DNA of 64,000 nt from Cyanoderma ruficeps (taxonomy: Eukaryota; Chordata; Aves; Passeriformes; Timaliidae): the NCBI GenBank assembly GCA_008694505.1, contig VZDJ01000301.1, positions 411,485-475,484 of the forward strand, read 5' to 3'. This document shows positions 1 through 13,663 of this stretch, one piece after another. Position numbers and translations under genes: made by a program. Position 1 is the first letter of the stretch. Every line of letters begins with the position of its first letter. The notes under the pieces were generated by a model, which was given only the letters and a program-made list of their open reading frames with translations, was not told the DNA's origin and made no database searches.

Positions 1-3000
1 GAGCACTTAAATGACAGCTCCTGAGACAGGCTCTCAGCTCTTTTTAACAATACAAGAATAACTAAACAGGCCTGACATTATCTTTGGGGGTTTTTTTGAT
101 CAGCAGGTGGTCGCTCATCTGGCAGATCTTAGGCACACTACTCTCCTGATCTTTTTCTGCTAGAGAGAGATATTTGGTGGGGGTGGAGAGAAGGAAATTG
201 AAAATGCAAAAAGGAAAACTTGACCAGACTACTCCCACTCTTTGAAAACCCAAAATACATGCGTGCATGCATGAGCTGGCTAGATGGGAGATAAATCCCA
301 GCTGGGTGGAGTCACCAGCAATATCCTTGTTTTACTCTTACTTCTCCCCTCCCCTGAATTCTGTTGGCCTGGAGCCTTGCAGAGGGTGGAGAAGAGCCCC
401 AGAGAACAGGGGGAGCCTTGGTCAGGGTCCCACAGCCCCACACTTGTCTGAAGGAACCTGCTCCCATCGGGAGCTAAGCCAGGACTGGGAGGTGCCACAG
501 GTGAGGACAAACACAGGTGGCTGAAGGTCCCCTCAATGTTTAGTTACAGGTGGGTGGGAAGACATCTTGTTGCCCGAGGGATAAAATGCAGAAAGGGAGA
601 AAACCAGTCTTGTGGCCAGCTTGGCTGCCCTTTTCATGAGGAAAACACAGTTTTGGCAATCCTGCTGCAATCCTTTACCATTTTGTTGAAGCCAGTACCA
701 TGCCATAACCAAGGATGTTTGAGTGGTAGAGGACAGGCAGAAAAGCCTGAAAATAACTCTCTGGGTATGAGAGACCACAAAAGTCCTTCAAGCAGGGGAC
801 ACACTGCAGAGATGTCAGAAAAGGGACACTGAGATGGACAGCAATCAAAATTCAGAGTTTTTCCCTTAGAGACCACAGTCAGCCAGCTGTGACAAACCAG
901 TCCAGAGGAAACCCTACCACATGAATTCCAGCTGTCATACAGGAACTCCTAATGCTTTACACTTTTCTATAGTCTGAAACACCCCAGCAAAGAAGCAGGT
1001 CCAGGGGGTGAGGTCACCTGAAGCCCAAGAATAAGGTGTGGCACCACTGCAACAGCTTGATCAAAAGGAAAGCAGAGGTCCAGTGAGTCCAGTGACCTGG
1101 ACCCAGACCCTCATGGGCCATGGAACTGGTGTGGGGGATTGCAAAGACCCTCCTCCTCCTTCAGGCTGCCAGTTCACATCTTTAGCCCGTAACTGACAGG
1201 GATGCAGTTTGTTAACTCACAGTGCCTTGCACAAGAGAATCCTCTTAGAAAACGCCATCAAAACACTGCTGAAATGGAAACAGAACAACAGGGCAAACAG
1301 GGGGACAAGATAATGGTTAAAGGGGCACATTTTGTATCAAGAGGGAGCAGGCTCCATGCACTGCCTGCTCCCCACTGCTGGGCTACTAAAGCTGGCTGTC
1401 TTTGACAGGCATTAGCCTGTCTCCCTCATGGAAGTGGCTCTCTGTGTCCCAACAGCTGGCAGGGTTGTGACCCTCTCCCCTGCCTCTTAACACACCTTCT
1501 GAACATGCCCTGGGGAGCTGTGCAGATAAACAATACATGAGAATGTATGTGAGGAGGAGTGTGCAAGACAGGGGGACAGAAGAAAGGAGAATATGAGAAA
1601 CCAGACATCTAACAAAGAAGGAGGAAAAAATGATCAGGCAAAGCAGTGAGATGAGAGAGAGAGTTGTTATTAGAGGCAAGAAGTGAAAAGAGGCAAATTA
1701 AACACTGGTTCAAACCAGAGTAAAAATAACACAGGAGGAAAAGGAAAAAGAAAAGACTGCAAAGGAATACAACTGATGTCTTTCAGTAGGTGCTATCACA
1801 CTCACATACCTGCTCTGCCAGCTTTGCAGAGGAGCACACCATGAAATTAACTGCAAAGCAGAAGGATAACCCTGGAAACAGCCCTGGCTGTAGCCCTTCT
1901 GCCCTCCAGCAGGGCAAACTGAACCAACAAACTTGGGGACTGCTGCTGGGTCACTGCAGTTAGTTATTTACATCAAGTATTGACCAGTCACTGCAAAAGA
2001 ACTTGGCTCCGTGGCTGCTTTTTGAGACATCTGTATCTCCCTTCACCCACAAAAGCAAATGGAGCTGGTCTGGTCCATGGAGCTAAATCCAGATAAAAGC
2101 CAAAGTTACATCCAGATGCAAAATTAATTGGTGCAGAATTCTCCATGTTGCAGGGTCAAGCAGGATGTCACTATTAAGATATGTCAAAAAGTTAAGATGT
2201 ACTCCAAGTCCATACATTTGTACTTGATTTCCATTCTGGTCACAAAATTAAAACTAGGGATGAGGTCAAGATCAAAACTTAATCCCAGGCCATGACCTCC
2301 CTTCTGTGCCCCCTGTTCAGCTGGATCCACATAACAAGCTGCATTAATCTCTGGGGACAGCAAAGAAAACTGAAAGCAAAGCAGGAATTTATGTGTGAGA
2401 AAGAACTATATGACAGGGTACAAAGCAGAAAAAAAAATCACACCTGTTTATATGCATCTTGGGGTTGTCTCCCTAGTCCCTTCCCAAAGCAGGCTTTGTC
2501 CTTATCCTGCTCCAAGCATTGCAAGAATAAATGCATTAACAGTTGTATTAGACACAAAAGCCATGAGAGGTTGGATGAATATGAAAGATTGCTGCACATT
2601 CAATTTCTAGTGTTACATCCCAGATCAGACCAAGTAACCTGCCTTTATCTAAGGGCCACTCATGCTGTCAGAGCAGACCAGGCAGCCTCCTCTGAATAAT
2701 CTCAAGATCTGAGTGGAGAGACCAGCCCAGGCCACTCTTTGGTTCTGCTGTCACTTCTCTTACAGTGCTTCCCCACATTTCCAGGAGTGCACACACTCAG
2801 AGAGCTGGAGATCTGAGCAGAATGAAATACCAGGAGAAATCAAAGCCCTAGGACACGTATTTATATGCAGTCATAAAAACACAATTCTAGCTTGGATTGT
2901 GTATTATCCTGACAATCTCCAAGGGTAAGTACATCCCACTCCAACTAATCTGAGGTGAATCCAAATGTTAGTGCACCATTTATTTGCTCTAATATGAATA

Positions 3001-3473
3001 TAGGTCTTTAGAGAAAAGAGAAGCTGTGTTTGTGTGCCTGTGTGATAGACAGGTGGGTTTGAAACACCGACTAAACATTTTTGTGCCATAGTTTTACAGG
3101 TAGGATTCAAGCTATGAACTCTTTAAAGAATAATAATTTTACGCCAAGCCCTTTGCCCTCCCTTCCCTCCGTCCCAGTGTTGCTGCTCTGCTTTGGGAGC
3201 TCTCTAGCACCAGATTTCTCGATTCAGCCAAGGAATAGCAGAAATAATAAGGAAACAGGGGAGGAAAGTCAAGCTGACCTTGTGGTGCACACGCTGTCTG
3301 GGTAGGAGCCTGCTGGGGACCATCCACGTCTGGCTGACACGGCCTCCCATGTGGAAAGCTGCTGCTTGCTGGAGTTAATATTCACACCCACTCTGTGCAG
3401 GGGTTGCAAGTACCCAAGGAGCAATTAACCTGACACAAATGCTTGTTTAGTCACTTTTAATCCAAGGCATTGA
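1..3473. other. Non-coding stretch, no gene recognised
   Basis: Frames here are short, open on both strands at once and of skewed composition. I see no splice-bounded exon, RNA gene or recognisable transposon. The only structured element is the purine-rich tract listed separately at 1540-1770. Intron or intergenic DNA is inferred. Confidence 0.6.
1540..1770 (+). repeat. Purine-rich tract
   Basis: About 230 bases of the plus strand are dominated by A and G, with GAGGA, AGAAAGGAGA and GAGAGAGAGAG runs broken by a few pyrimidines. It is not a clean microsatellite and has no fixed period. Such tracts are usually decayed simple repeats; the strand bias is visible directly and any function is unknown. 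Confidence 0.5.
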
Positions 3474-3499
3474 CAGGAAAAAAATTATGTTTTTTCCTG
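3474..3499. repeat. Perfect 10-bp hairpin
   Basis: CAGGAAAAAA at 3474-3483 is the exact reverse complement of TTTTTTCCTG at 3490-3499, around a 6-base loop. The stem is A/T heavy. It lies in non-coding DNA with no adjacent gene, so a terminator role is not supported. Confidence 0.6.
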
Positions 3500-6400
3500 C
3501 TTGGCTTAGAGTAAGAAGCGATGATGTCTACAGATTTACTGATGAAAAGCTTCCTAAAATGAATTCTCAAACAATGAGCCCTCCAAACAGCCTCTCTTTA
3601 CCCTCTGATTTAGATTTCTTATTACTTATACCTGCTTTTGTGAGGAAAATGCCCTTTTAAAACATGCCAGTGCCTCCTTACTGGTGCAGCTGCCTTGCAC
3701 TTAGAAAGAAACAGTTAAAAGAAATACATTAAATCTTATACCAGATCCAGACCTGCTGTCTCAATTCCTTCGAGTCAATCAGCACACTGATGCTGCTGTA
3801 AATCAAAGGCAATTCTGCAGTACAACACCATTTTGTGAGGCAGGTACTGCCCTGCAAAGGTAAATGCATATGCATATTAACAATCAGAATTTATTCAAAG
3901 TTCATAAGCTGCCAGTGTTTTGCTTATAGTCCAAATATTCAAACACGTTATTTTAACTGACATATTTAAGTGAAGTGCCAAAGACATATGTACAGGGCAT
4001 ATACTATAGATGTGTAGCTACATCACACATGCATATTTATTTCACTACACAAGAAGATGGAATCATTGCTATAGCTCATGTAAGGCTGGTTGCTGTTTTC
4101 TGTAGATCATGACAGTGTCAGTTGGAAAACTGCAGGAAATTAGCCTTGAATACTCTGCATAAATTCTCAGTTTTTGAGGAGCTGCAAGAAATCAACTTAT
4201 ATTCAAGTTAAAACTGTTCCTCAAGAAACATGTGCATTCTGAAAAATGTGATTTTTCAAGCCAGTTTAACTAAAGACTGTGAAGCAGAGGAAATGAATGT
4301 GCAAAAGAAAAGAGCACCCTGAGAATATTTAAATTGTTAATTACCAGACACGAACAAAATATTAGTGTGTCTTATTATCACTATGTGCTTCGATATCATA
4401 ACAAAAATGAAACAAGGCTTAAAATCGTATAATGTATTTTCGACAAACCAGTAGTTTACTATGGATTTGTTACCACAGTTCTTGTCCTTTAACTAGTAAA
4501 AGGGATACTCAGCAGCAGAAGCATGGCTTTTCTGGAAAGCCAGAACATGGCTAAGACACATTTTCTGATTTAGGATTTCAAATATTTTAAAAACTAGGTC
4601 CAATCCGTCTCCAATGTTTCTGCAGAACAGGCATGTGAATGCATTTCTTGAGTCTCTGTACACTCTGAGCACCAACGTCTGCAGAAATTCTTGCAAAACC
4701 CAGCAGGGAGTCTGAGACGGCTTGCCCAAAATGAAAATGGGCTCAGCTGCTGCCTTCTTGGTGCAACAGCACAATCCTCCCTCCACATGAACTGGCAACT
4801 TCATCATCTACCAAGTCCTTAATGTGTTGATGAGCAGAAATAAGCACAGCTACAGGAAAGCCGTGATCAAGAGATGTCTCTCAGAGCACCTCTCACTGGA
4901 TGGAGCAGTGGAGTTCAGCTACATACGCCAAAGGCTCACAGCACGACGGTGAAGCAGGAGTTCCTGCCAACTTTGCCTTCAGTCAGTGCCTCGGGTGCTG
5001 CACTTATTCCTTGTACTGATCACAGGAGGCACCTTGACTGCCAGGAGCAGGGGCAGCTGGCAATAAATCTCTGTTACAGGGACTGTCTGAGCCAACTGGC
5101 AGGTTTATCAGCAGGGAGACTGGCATGTATGTGGTCTGTGCACCTGCACTGGGTGTGCACATAGCCAGTGAATTCCACACTGCATGTTTATATAGACATA
5201 CATCTGGTACATAAACAGATCCAAAAGGTGTATTTTTCAGTATGACCCGTGGCCATCCCATGTGACCTAAATAATTCAAGGGCAGAAAAGCTACGTAACA
5301 CAGCATCTTTGCTGATAGCAAAGCAATAATCCCCTTTCTGTGAGGAAATGACAGGTTTGAAATTGCCTCGTGTTCCCAGACTTTAAACTTGGCAGCATGT
5401 CGGTTCTTGTAAATGTTTCACTCCAGAAGAGTCTGGTGATCCATTATTAGCAGCTAATTCACTGTCAAGCATGTGGGCAACAACATTTGGACAGGAGCGA
5501 TGAAGCATCAGCTGTTAGTCTGCTGCAACTCCCCACGTGTTAGAGACTGGCAGATTTTCTGACACAGGAATATATTTCATGTGTTGTGGGTCACTCTTCT
5601 GGTGACAACAGCTGTTCAGAAAAAGTCTGGCCTTTGCAGAATCTCTTCTCCCTGTCTGAGGCAAAGTCCAAAGTCCTGCAGTCCTCTGTCCCACAGACAG
5701 AGGGAAAGGAAGCTGTTCACAGTAAAAAGAAAAACACAATGAAAATAAAAATGTGAGTGCTCAAAATTGATGTCAGCCTGAAAAATCAGTGTTGGTTGAC
5801 AGTGCATGTGTCTGCTACCCCAACAACCTTCCCTGGCAGTCAGAATGAAGGGGTCATTTTCATTGATGATAATTTCCAATGTAGTTCAATTCTTTCATAA
5901 TGGCAGTCTCTTTTCTTAAAAAAACCCCAAGTAATTAACAGTAATGAACAATTAAAAATAGCTTTACAAATATCACCATGCTCTTAAACAGGAAATTACT
6001 AAACTCATTGTACGCTTATCTGCCACAAAAAAGATTCAGTCAGCTCTTCTATTTATAACAGCATCTCCCTCAACTAATTAGCAGCATTAGCATTCACAGG
6101 CTGCTCACCAGGAGGATCCAAAGGCTCTCATCTCCTGGTCTGGATATTTTGCATCATATTCCCATCAGCTCATGGGGGCTTCCTACTACCTGCATCCTCA
6201 ATAAGTCAAGATTCTCTCATCTCTTGCCGGTACTTTTGTCACAGCCAAAGCCTATTTTTCCAGGAAGTCAGAGCTCTGCACGTGGGCACAATGGCACAAA
6301 ATTCTGGCTGAACCCACCACTGTCACCAAGCCCTCAGTCCTGGTGGCTGTGTTATCTCCAAGTCCATTGCAGAGCCATCAGAGCAGGCAAGAGCTGTTCA

Positions 6401-8400
6401 GCAGGAATAATATTTGATTTTTGTCCGTGCCTGAGTGACAGAGAGAAAAGAAAAATCTTTCCAGAGCAGAGGGGGAAAGTCAAATTATTCTGAATATTTG
6501 CCACGAGCAGGAGAGATGCTTTCAAAAGGAGTTTTGATACCAGATTGAAACAAAGAAAGAAAATGTGGAGGAATATGCCTTAAAATTCTTCCCCTTGCTG
6601 GGCTATTTGTCTTCTAGGAAATAACAGACTGAGATTGCACTGGGAATCCAGCTTGAACTGCAAGGGGAAAAGTTGTGAAGTGAGAAAGGTTGGCTTGGGG
6701 AGAGATCAGACACTCTGTGGAGTTGGCAGTGATGCAGTAAAGGGTGGGGGGAAGAGTGGGGGTGGAAATCCCATCCTAGGTTTGACACTTAGGGAACTGC
6801 AAAGCCGTGCATGGAATAGAAGTCAGGCAGCTCTTCAAAAATAGGCTGGGAAATCCAGCAAAGATATAAGCTGTGCTGGTGGCTGCTTGTGAAGCCAGGA
6901 CCTGTGAGGAAAGGGCTGTGAGCATTTGCATTGCCAGGAGGTGTGCAGAAAGCATTGCACCGTGCTCAGACTATTTACACAATGATTTTCCTGGCTTCAG
7001 GAGGTGTTCAGACTGCCCCTTTGAGAAACTCATTTTGTATTTATAAGGCTTTATGGACTTGCAAAATTTTTCAGAACTTCTGATCTGTGTGTAATTTTCC
7101 ATGCTTTTCTTCAAGTGCTTTTCTTCTCCATAACAATGTGTTATTAACCTTCAAAATCTTATTGCATGACTGTAAAATTCATGTGAGGTTTCAGAGCAAT
7201 GAGTTTCAATGGTGCAAACTGATCCATCAGAACCAAAGGAAAACATGTTCTGGGAAACAAGAGAGGGCAGGAGGGCTACAATAATTGTTCCTATGAAGAA
7301 AAGAAAGTTGGATTTTTTTTAATAAAGGAAGCACACAGCCATGTTCTTTATTCATGGGGTAAGGTACAGAGAAAGAGAAAGGTACAGTGAATGTGAAGAT
7401 CAAAAAGGGGAAGAAAACAATTTTTGGCCTTCTCCAAATTGTCCTTCATACTGCAGACTAGGTGCTGTGAAACCCACCCATGCATGTCCTCAGGACATGT
7501 TGTATCATGGCCAATACTTAATCTGCAGCCAAACAAATGCACACAAGCATCCAGACTTTCCTTAATATGCTGGTAGGTTCCCAGTAGGAAGATTTATCAC
7601 ACATCTTGAAATGCAGCCCACAAACCCACTTCTCAGACATCCCATGTTTCAGAGATCTGTGGATGCCGAAGGTAGAACAAAGCATTCACATTTTCTGTGT
7701 GATACAGACCACGAGATACCAGTTAGCACATTTTAGATCAGTAAAATACCTCTCATTAGCATCAGTTTATCAGAAGGAAAGTCACGTAGCTGTAAGAAAA
7801 AGAAAAAAAAATAAGCTATGGAGAATCTATTCTGTCTCATCTGTCTCAGTACTAATGACCTTCTTACTGAGCAGTTCAGCTCTGACTTTAGATACAATTT
7901 TTCTAGATTTGGAAATTGTCAAAATGCCTGGGTGAGACTCTCCAACCTCTGTGATAGAGAGGAGCTGACATTAGCTGATTATAACAGCATTTCTAGCTCG
8001 AGCATATCTGCATCTCTGAAAATACTATGAATTTTGACAGGTTTTCAATACATTTGTCCACCCACAGAGCTGATGTCATCTCACTTGCTGGAGGAAACTA
8101 TAAGGGATAGATTTCCTTTGGCTCAAAAGAGATGTCTGAGTAGCAGCAAAGTCTGTTCTTCCACAGTCATTTCAATTAGCAGGGAATAGCCTGAGAATCC
8201 TCGGGCTGTTACAGTCAGTCAGTGGCCAGAAGCAATTAGAGAGCCTGGCTGGGTGTTTCTTCATCCTGCATCCCTCAGACAGCCCAGCTCTCGTGGTGGG
8301 AAGAGCCAGAACTGAGGTAAATGATTTAAAGGCATCCTCTCTCCACTGACACAAGGATATCACTGGGTGGGAGCAGGATGACATTCCACACCCAGTGGTA
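3500..8400. other. Non-coding stretch, AT-leaning, no gene recognised
   Basis: I found no frame with coding character and no complete transposon. The frame ending at 7935 stops beside a donor-like G|GTGAGA, but no matching acceptor was found upstream. A G-rich patch lies at 6741-6766. The rest looks like ordinary intron or intergenic sequence. Confidence 0.55.
6741..6766 (+). repeat. G-rich patch
   Basis: Three G runs (3, 6 and 5 long) and a GG lie within 26 bases. This is short of the usual four separate G3 tracts of a quadruplex motif, although the 6-G run could be shared. Structure is only a possibility. Confidence 0.35.
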
Positions 8401-11400
8401 AGGAGGGGGTGGGAGCCCTGGTAAAGTCCAGATCACTGAAATGAGCCAGTCTCCAGCTGCTCCAGCCCTGCCCATACTGTACAGCCAGCCAGCTCAGTCC
8501 CAATGTTGTTCCCTACAACTCCTCTCATCCCACCCTTTCCTCTGCAACACTCCCCATGGAGGGGCAGCCTGGCAGAGGCAGCTCTAGTGCCACGTGTGTG
8601 TCTGTCACTGGCTGCACTGGGTGTTGGGGCTCTGCATCTCAAAACAAACTCCTGCCTTCATCCCCACACTGGATCCCACCACGCTCCTCACCCGCGGAGA
8701 GAACGGCAATACCGGGGCATCTCACTTTTTGTGACATTACTTATGGAACAAGGGAGAACCCTCAGTACTACCACACTCCTTGGGCATGCACCCCTGGCCT
8801 CATGCTCCCAGGAGCCCTGCTGGAAGGCAGGTTTCCCAATTTCCCTGCAGATAGCTCTTCCAGCCTGTTTGGGAAGGGAGAGAGGAAAGTGGGGAGTTCT
8901 GATATTGGCTCTTCCTACTTGCAGCTTAGAAATATAAGAGCTGTAAAACTAATCAGTTGGTGAAATTTTCCTCTGTAGGAGTCACAGCCAGTGCAACAAG
9001 CATTAGAAAAAGATGGATGTGGCAGGTCTGATTAATCCAGGTGCTTTTCCTGAATAACGATAATTGGGGTTTAGTGTGGCTATACGTATAAAATCAAATT
9101 TAATCAGCAAATGGACTGCCTCCAAACTTACCGCCAACCCACCCTCACATTTATCTAGGTCTACTGCTATAATTTCATTGAAATTGAAGTTTTCACCCTG
9201 AAAATTTATTCTTTCACCTTTGATGGCATTTTAATCCTTTCCTTTGCGAAATACAAATTCGGCCTTTCACTCTAAGAAGTGGAGCTGCATGTTCATGTGC
9301 CTGGTCCTGTCAAAAGGCATGAGGATCAGTGAACTTTACCTCACCTATGGCCACAGGACTGTGTTAATTCACAGCTTAGAAGGAGGAAACAGCAGGGCAA
9401 TGCACTGAGTGTCAGCTGGAGCTGCCAGCAGGAAAATTTACCCGAATAGCCAAACTAGAGGAATAGACCAGCTCCAGGAGCAGGCCTGTGAGCTGCTAAT
9501 TGTGGTTGGCCTTTATCTCCATTGGCTTTCTCAGTTACAGCAAATGCAATACAGCTCGTTAGTAGTGCAGCACACAGACACAAGTGTAATTACAGTAATT
9601 ACTTCTCTCAGCTATCCCAATCATAAGTGTCTGAGCACCCTCCCTTTGGATAGTCAGAGGACCTGAAGAGGACACTTGAAATGCATCCTGCTCTTGTGAT
9701 GGCATGAAAGATCCTCAGCGATTCTCCAAGTGGTTATGAGGCAACATCAAGGCATCCAGTGTTACCTTGTTATTTATCTGATGTATGAGGTTCTGTGGGT
9801 TAATGAGCAGCCATCTGCCTCACAGCGCCAGTGGAACCCAGCCTGTGCTCCAAAGGAGGGATAACCCCAGCAAACCTGAGCTCAAACCTCCCTGGCCAAC
9901 AATTGGTAGCTGTGGTTTGACTCCAGCTCCCAGATCTGCTCAACAATCCCTGGCATCCCAAAGTGCCTGGCTTGGCTCTGCTCACAGACAACAGATAGAG
10001 CTTCTTGACCTCCAGCCAAGCCAAGTTATTGCCTGGATTGCCTGGCTGGGACCAGAAGCAGTGATGTTCTGAACTCCCTGGATTGCTGCCTGCTGAGGGA
10101 AATGTTTATACATGTACATGCACGTGAGATGCTGCTGTCACTCTGCTCTTCTAGAGCACAGACCAGTGGTCCTGGACCTGCTCCTCCCCTCTGCCCAGCC
10201 TGCAGTGCCTGGCACAAGGCATGATGGAGCACATCCTACTCTGTCTCACTTTGAAAAGCTGCCCATACCAGGGATGTGGATAGGGCTGCTGTTACATGTG
10301 ACAGGCAACAGATTTTACTTTCAAATGTTTGCATAGTGGAAAAGTTAATGGGAACAGGCAGAGGCTTCCATGGATTGAACCTGTTTTTGCCATGCAATAG
10401 GGGAGCAGTTCTGCAGCAGGTACATTAAATGGTGACTGTGCACTGGTACAGTGACACACACTGAGGTACAACAGCTCTGCCACTGCTTTGGCACAAGAAA
10501 ACCTTGGTCCAAGCTAGGATTTCTACCCTTAATCAGAAATAGCATCTCTTCCACCCAAACAGGATATAAAATTACAAACTGCATAAGGGAAGAAAATCCC
10601 CAAGGTGCTCCTCAATCTCACCAGACATTAATTGTATCAAGAACAAGCTGAACACTTTTTCCTAGTGCTCACAACATTCATAGAGCCATTCCCTTGCTTT
10701 ACTATAAATTGGCCTCTATAATAATGCTAAAGATCAAACCACAAAATCTGCATTTCCCTTTAAGCAAATTTCATTTTGGTTGAGGGGCCTGGAAGAGAGG
10801 AGAGCTGCCAGCACTGGATGGCTGCATCATTTCTTGGAGCTTCTGCTGGGGGCTGCAAAGCATCAAGTGCTGGGTGCGTCCCAAGAGATTGACTTGTGCT
10901 GGCAACACCCTGTTGAGGTAAAACGCTGTCAGTCTGAGCTCTCCAAAGGGCTTCAGTGCAAGAAAAATCCTTTTTATCATCTGCCCTCAGGGAAAACTTC
11001 TTTATCAGATGCTTCAGGGTTTGGGCCAGCTGTGAGAGCAGAGGTGGTAGCAGTGCCTGGGGCTGGAGTCACAACCCTCATCAGGGAAACTGTGTGGCAG
11101 CAAGGATGCCCCTCATGGAACTGCTGTGACCATCCAATGGAAAATGTGACTTTGGGCTGGTTACCTCCTCTGCTCTGTGAAGGGTGTTCTGAGCTGGCAC
11201 CAGTGGGTGATGCTCCACTCAGGCCATTGCATCATCTGCAGTTCAGGGTAAACCTCTGAAGATTCAATCTGTGAGTTTAAATATAGAAGAAACGAAAGCA
11301 TCTGATGATGGCACGAGCAGATTCTGCCTAACAGCTGATAGAAACTGGGATAAAATGTTATTTGGTTATTAGGACAAACATCCTGTCTGTGAGGCAGCTC

Positions 11401-11744
11401 AGCCACAGTCGATGATACAGAAGGTTCACTTCATATTACTTTAACGTTTTGAACCTGAACTAAAACTGGAGAAATAACAGTCAAAGGAAGGAAGCACAGG
11501 CTTGAATGATGTATGTGCAGATGATAAAGTACATCACAGAAGGCAACAGGCATTTCTCTCCATCAAAATGTCCACTTAGATGGAAAAAAAATCATAAAAC
11601 TGCACAAAGTAGCATTGCTGAAAGAGTCCCCAAAAACCTTTAAATGCAGCTGAAATTTGACTTGGTACCTAGAGCTCAGACCACAGCTTCTCAGAATAAC
11701 TTTCCAAAAAGGTCTTTTGTTCATTAATGGCTGGAGATGCTGCA
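8401..11744. other. Non-coding stretch, no gene recognised
   Basis: The first 500 bases (about 8400-8900) are richer in G and C and carry overlapping open frames of 135 and 144 codons in different registers. Both look like chance frames. No CR1, tRNA or splice-bounded exon was recognised in the remainder. Confidence 0.55.
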
Positions 11745-11840
11745 CACCTCTTCTTTTCCCTATTTTTTTCCCTTTCCTTTTTGTTTCTTTTTATATTATG
11801 TTTACATATATGCATACATACATATATATAGATATATGTA
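11745..11840 (+). repeat. Pyrimidine tract joined to (TA/CATA) simple repeat
   Basis: About 48 bases of almost pure T and C (11747-11793) are followed by a CATA/TATA-rich simple repeat with short alternations (11801-11840). This is a compound low-complexity sequence typical of vertebrate non-coding DNA. A TTTCTTTTT tract could act as a polypyrimidine stretch, but no usable AG and open exon follow. Confidence 0.7.
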
Positions 11841-12079
11841 AACAAAATCCCTGCCTTCCTGGATGAATGATGGGATGCCTGTGATTACAGCAAGGATCAG
11901 GCACCCTGGCAAAGACATCCTTGTTACCTGGAGGTCCAGAGGCACCCATCACACTCTGAAGGACCACATGAAGCTTCTCAGTATCACAAAATTCTGCCAG
12001 TGGAGAGGCAGACTCTGTGATACAGTCCCTTCCCTGCTAGGAATCAGGCTGAGATTAAATCACCCCGAAAATTAATCTC
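11841..12079. other. Non-coding spacer, nothing recognised
   Basis: This is ordinary sequence between the simple repeat and the AT-rich block. No feature is supported. Confidence 0.5.
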
Positions 12080-12660
12080 TAAAGTTCACTTAAATTAAAT
12101 AATTACCTGTGTTAAATTAGAACACTTGAAACAGTATAGCATTATAATTTTCCCTCAACTTGAGAATAAATATTCATCTTTGCAAGATCTACAGAACATT
12201 TCTCCAAAGGTGCTACCCCCATGTGTTATCTTCAACTGCTGCAAAACACAGACATTTATTTCAAACTATTAAAAATACATATTTTATAAAGCAAAATCCA
12301 CTGAATAAATACTTTTTTTTTGTTTTTCAAACTGAAACAAATTTCTCCTGGCCTCAGGGATTTTCCCCAGGACTCATTTAATTGCAAACCTGGACTTGTA
12401 CAACCCTTATTAATTCAACAGTGTTAAAAGACATGTTATTTGATTATGTGAGTTTGCTCTTCAGTGGTACAACATTTAGCCATTAAACAAATAGACAGAG
12501 ATAAGTTATAATTAGAGACTTCAGGAATGTTCTGAAGATCACTTGTAATCGGCAACAGCAATTAAAAAAACCCTAATTCATTTCATTAGGCATGTGATAG
12601 ATAGTATGACTTGTAAAACCTATCTAAGCTTATTGATAAGGAATAATTATTAAAAGCAGC
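12080..12660. other. AT-rich block with many ATTA/TAAT motifs, possible conserved regulatory element
   Basis: The block is dense in ATTA, TAAT and AATTA, the cores bound by many homeodomain proteins. It includes a CCTAAT...ATTAGG inverted pair near 12573-12591. It contains no long homopolymer or recognisable transposon. Vertebrate developmental enhancers often look like this, but so does plain AT-rich DNA. The motif density is seen; the enhancer reading is inference. Confidence 0.2.
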
Positions 12661-13663
12661 TTCTGTTTACTGAAGGAACAGCAGCAGATACATTACAAAC
12701 AGTGTTAGATCTGCAAGTCTCTGATTAGTGTGGGCATTGTCATTTTTGTTCTCTTTTGTTCTGCTGTAGCATTTGAAAGGGTCTGCAGCATGGCAATAAG
12801 GGTAACACTGGGCTTCTGCAAAGATTATGGGCTGTTCATGACAAACTAGCTGAAGATCAGGTCCAAAAGTGCTGTTTTCAGTCCTGCCCCACAATAGCAC
12901 CTACATGCTGAAAAGACAAATTAATGTAGGAAATTTGAAGTGAGTTACCCCAAAATGCCAGGTATGATGACCTGAGCATTCCCATTTCAGATTACTGAAG
13001 GATATTATCATTTGCACAAGCCTGGAAATTGGATTCACATTGTGCTTTCAATGACAAGGGAATATCATGATTTGGAAATCTAAGCAACTCATCAGGAGGC
13101 TGGGCTCTTAAATGACGTTTAAATTGAATGGTGGGTAAGATGTTCTCCAGAGCATCCTCTATCAGCTTTATGTTTTGAGTTTTGCCAATCTCAGGGTAAA
13201 AACTATAATTAATTTCTCCTTTTCAAACATTTAAATTATAATTAAAGACAACATACATAATAAGAAAGTTTTCTCTTGATATTACATGCAATGTTGGAGT
13301 TAATTATTATAATTTTAGCTCTTGGTTTTTATCATTCAGAATGTTAATCTCCCTGTTACTCTGAGAGATTGAGGAAAAACTGGAAAAAAATTTGTTATTG
13401 GTTTTTCAAAAAAAAAGGTTTCTGTGCACAAGTTGAATGTAGCATGCATCTAATTATGATGAAAATATTTAATTGGCAATGACTACAAAATAAACTTTGT
13501 TCTTGTTCTCAAGAGGTTTTCTCTCTTTTTAAGACGTGCTTTTGGTAATTAAACAAAGGTAAAATAATATCATACACAAAATTGCATTAACTGGGCTCAT
13601 TAACTCATTAACTGAGTTGTGCTGATTCAGCTGGATACAGCTTTCACTGGATATTAGCCTTGA
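12661..13663. other. Non-coding, AT-rich, no gene recognised
   Basis: About 13180-13620 is again rich in AATTA/TAATTA motifs and resembles the 12080-12660 block. A (T)n/(A)n patch lies near 13400-13418. No exon or transposon was recognised. Confidence 0.5.
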
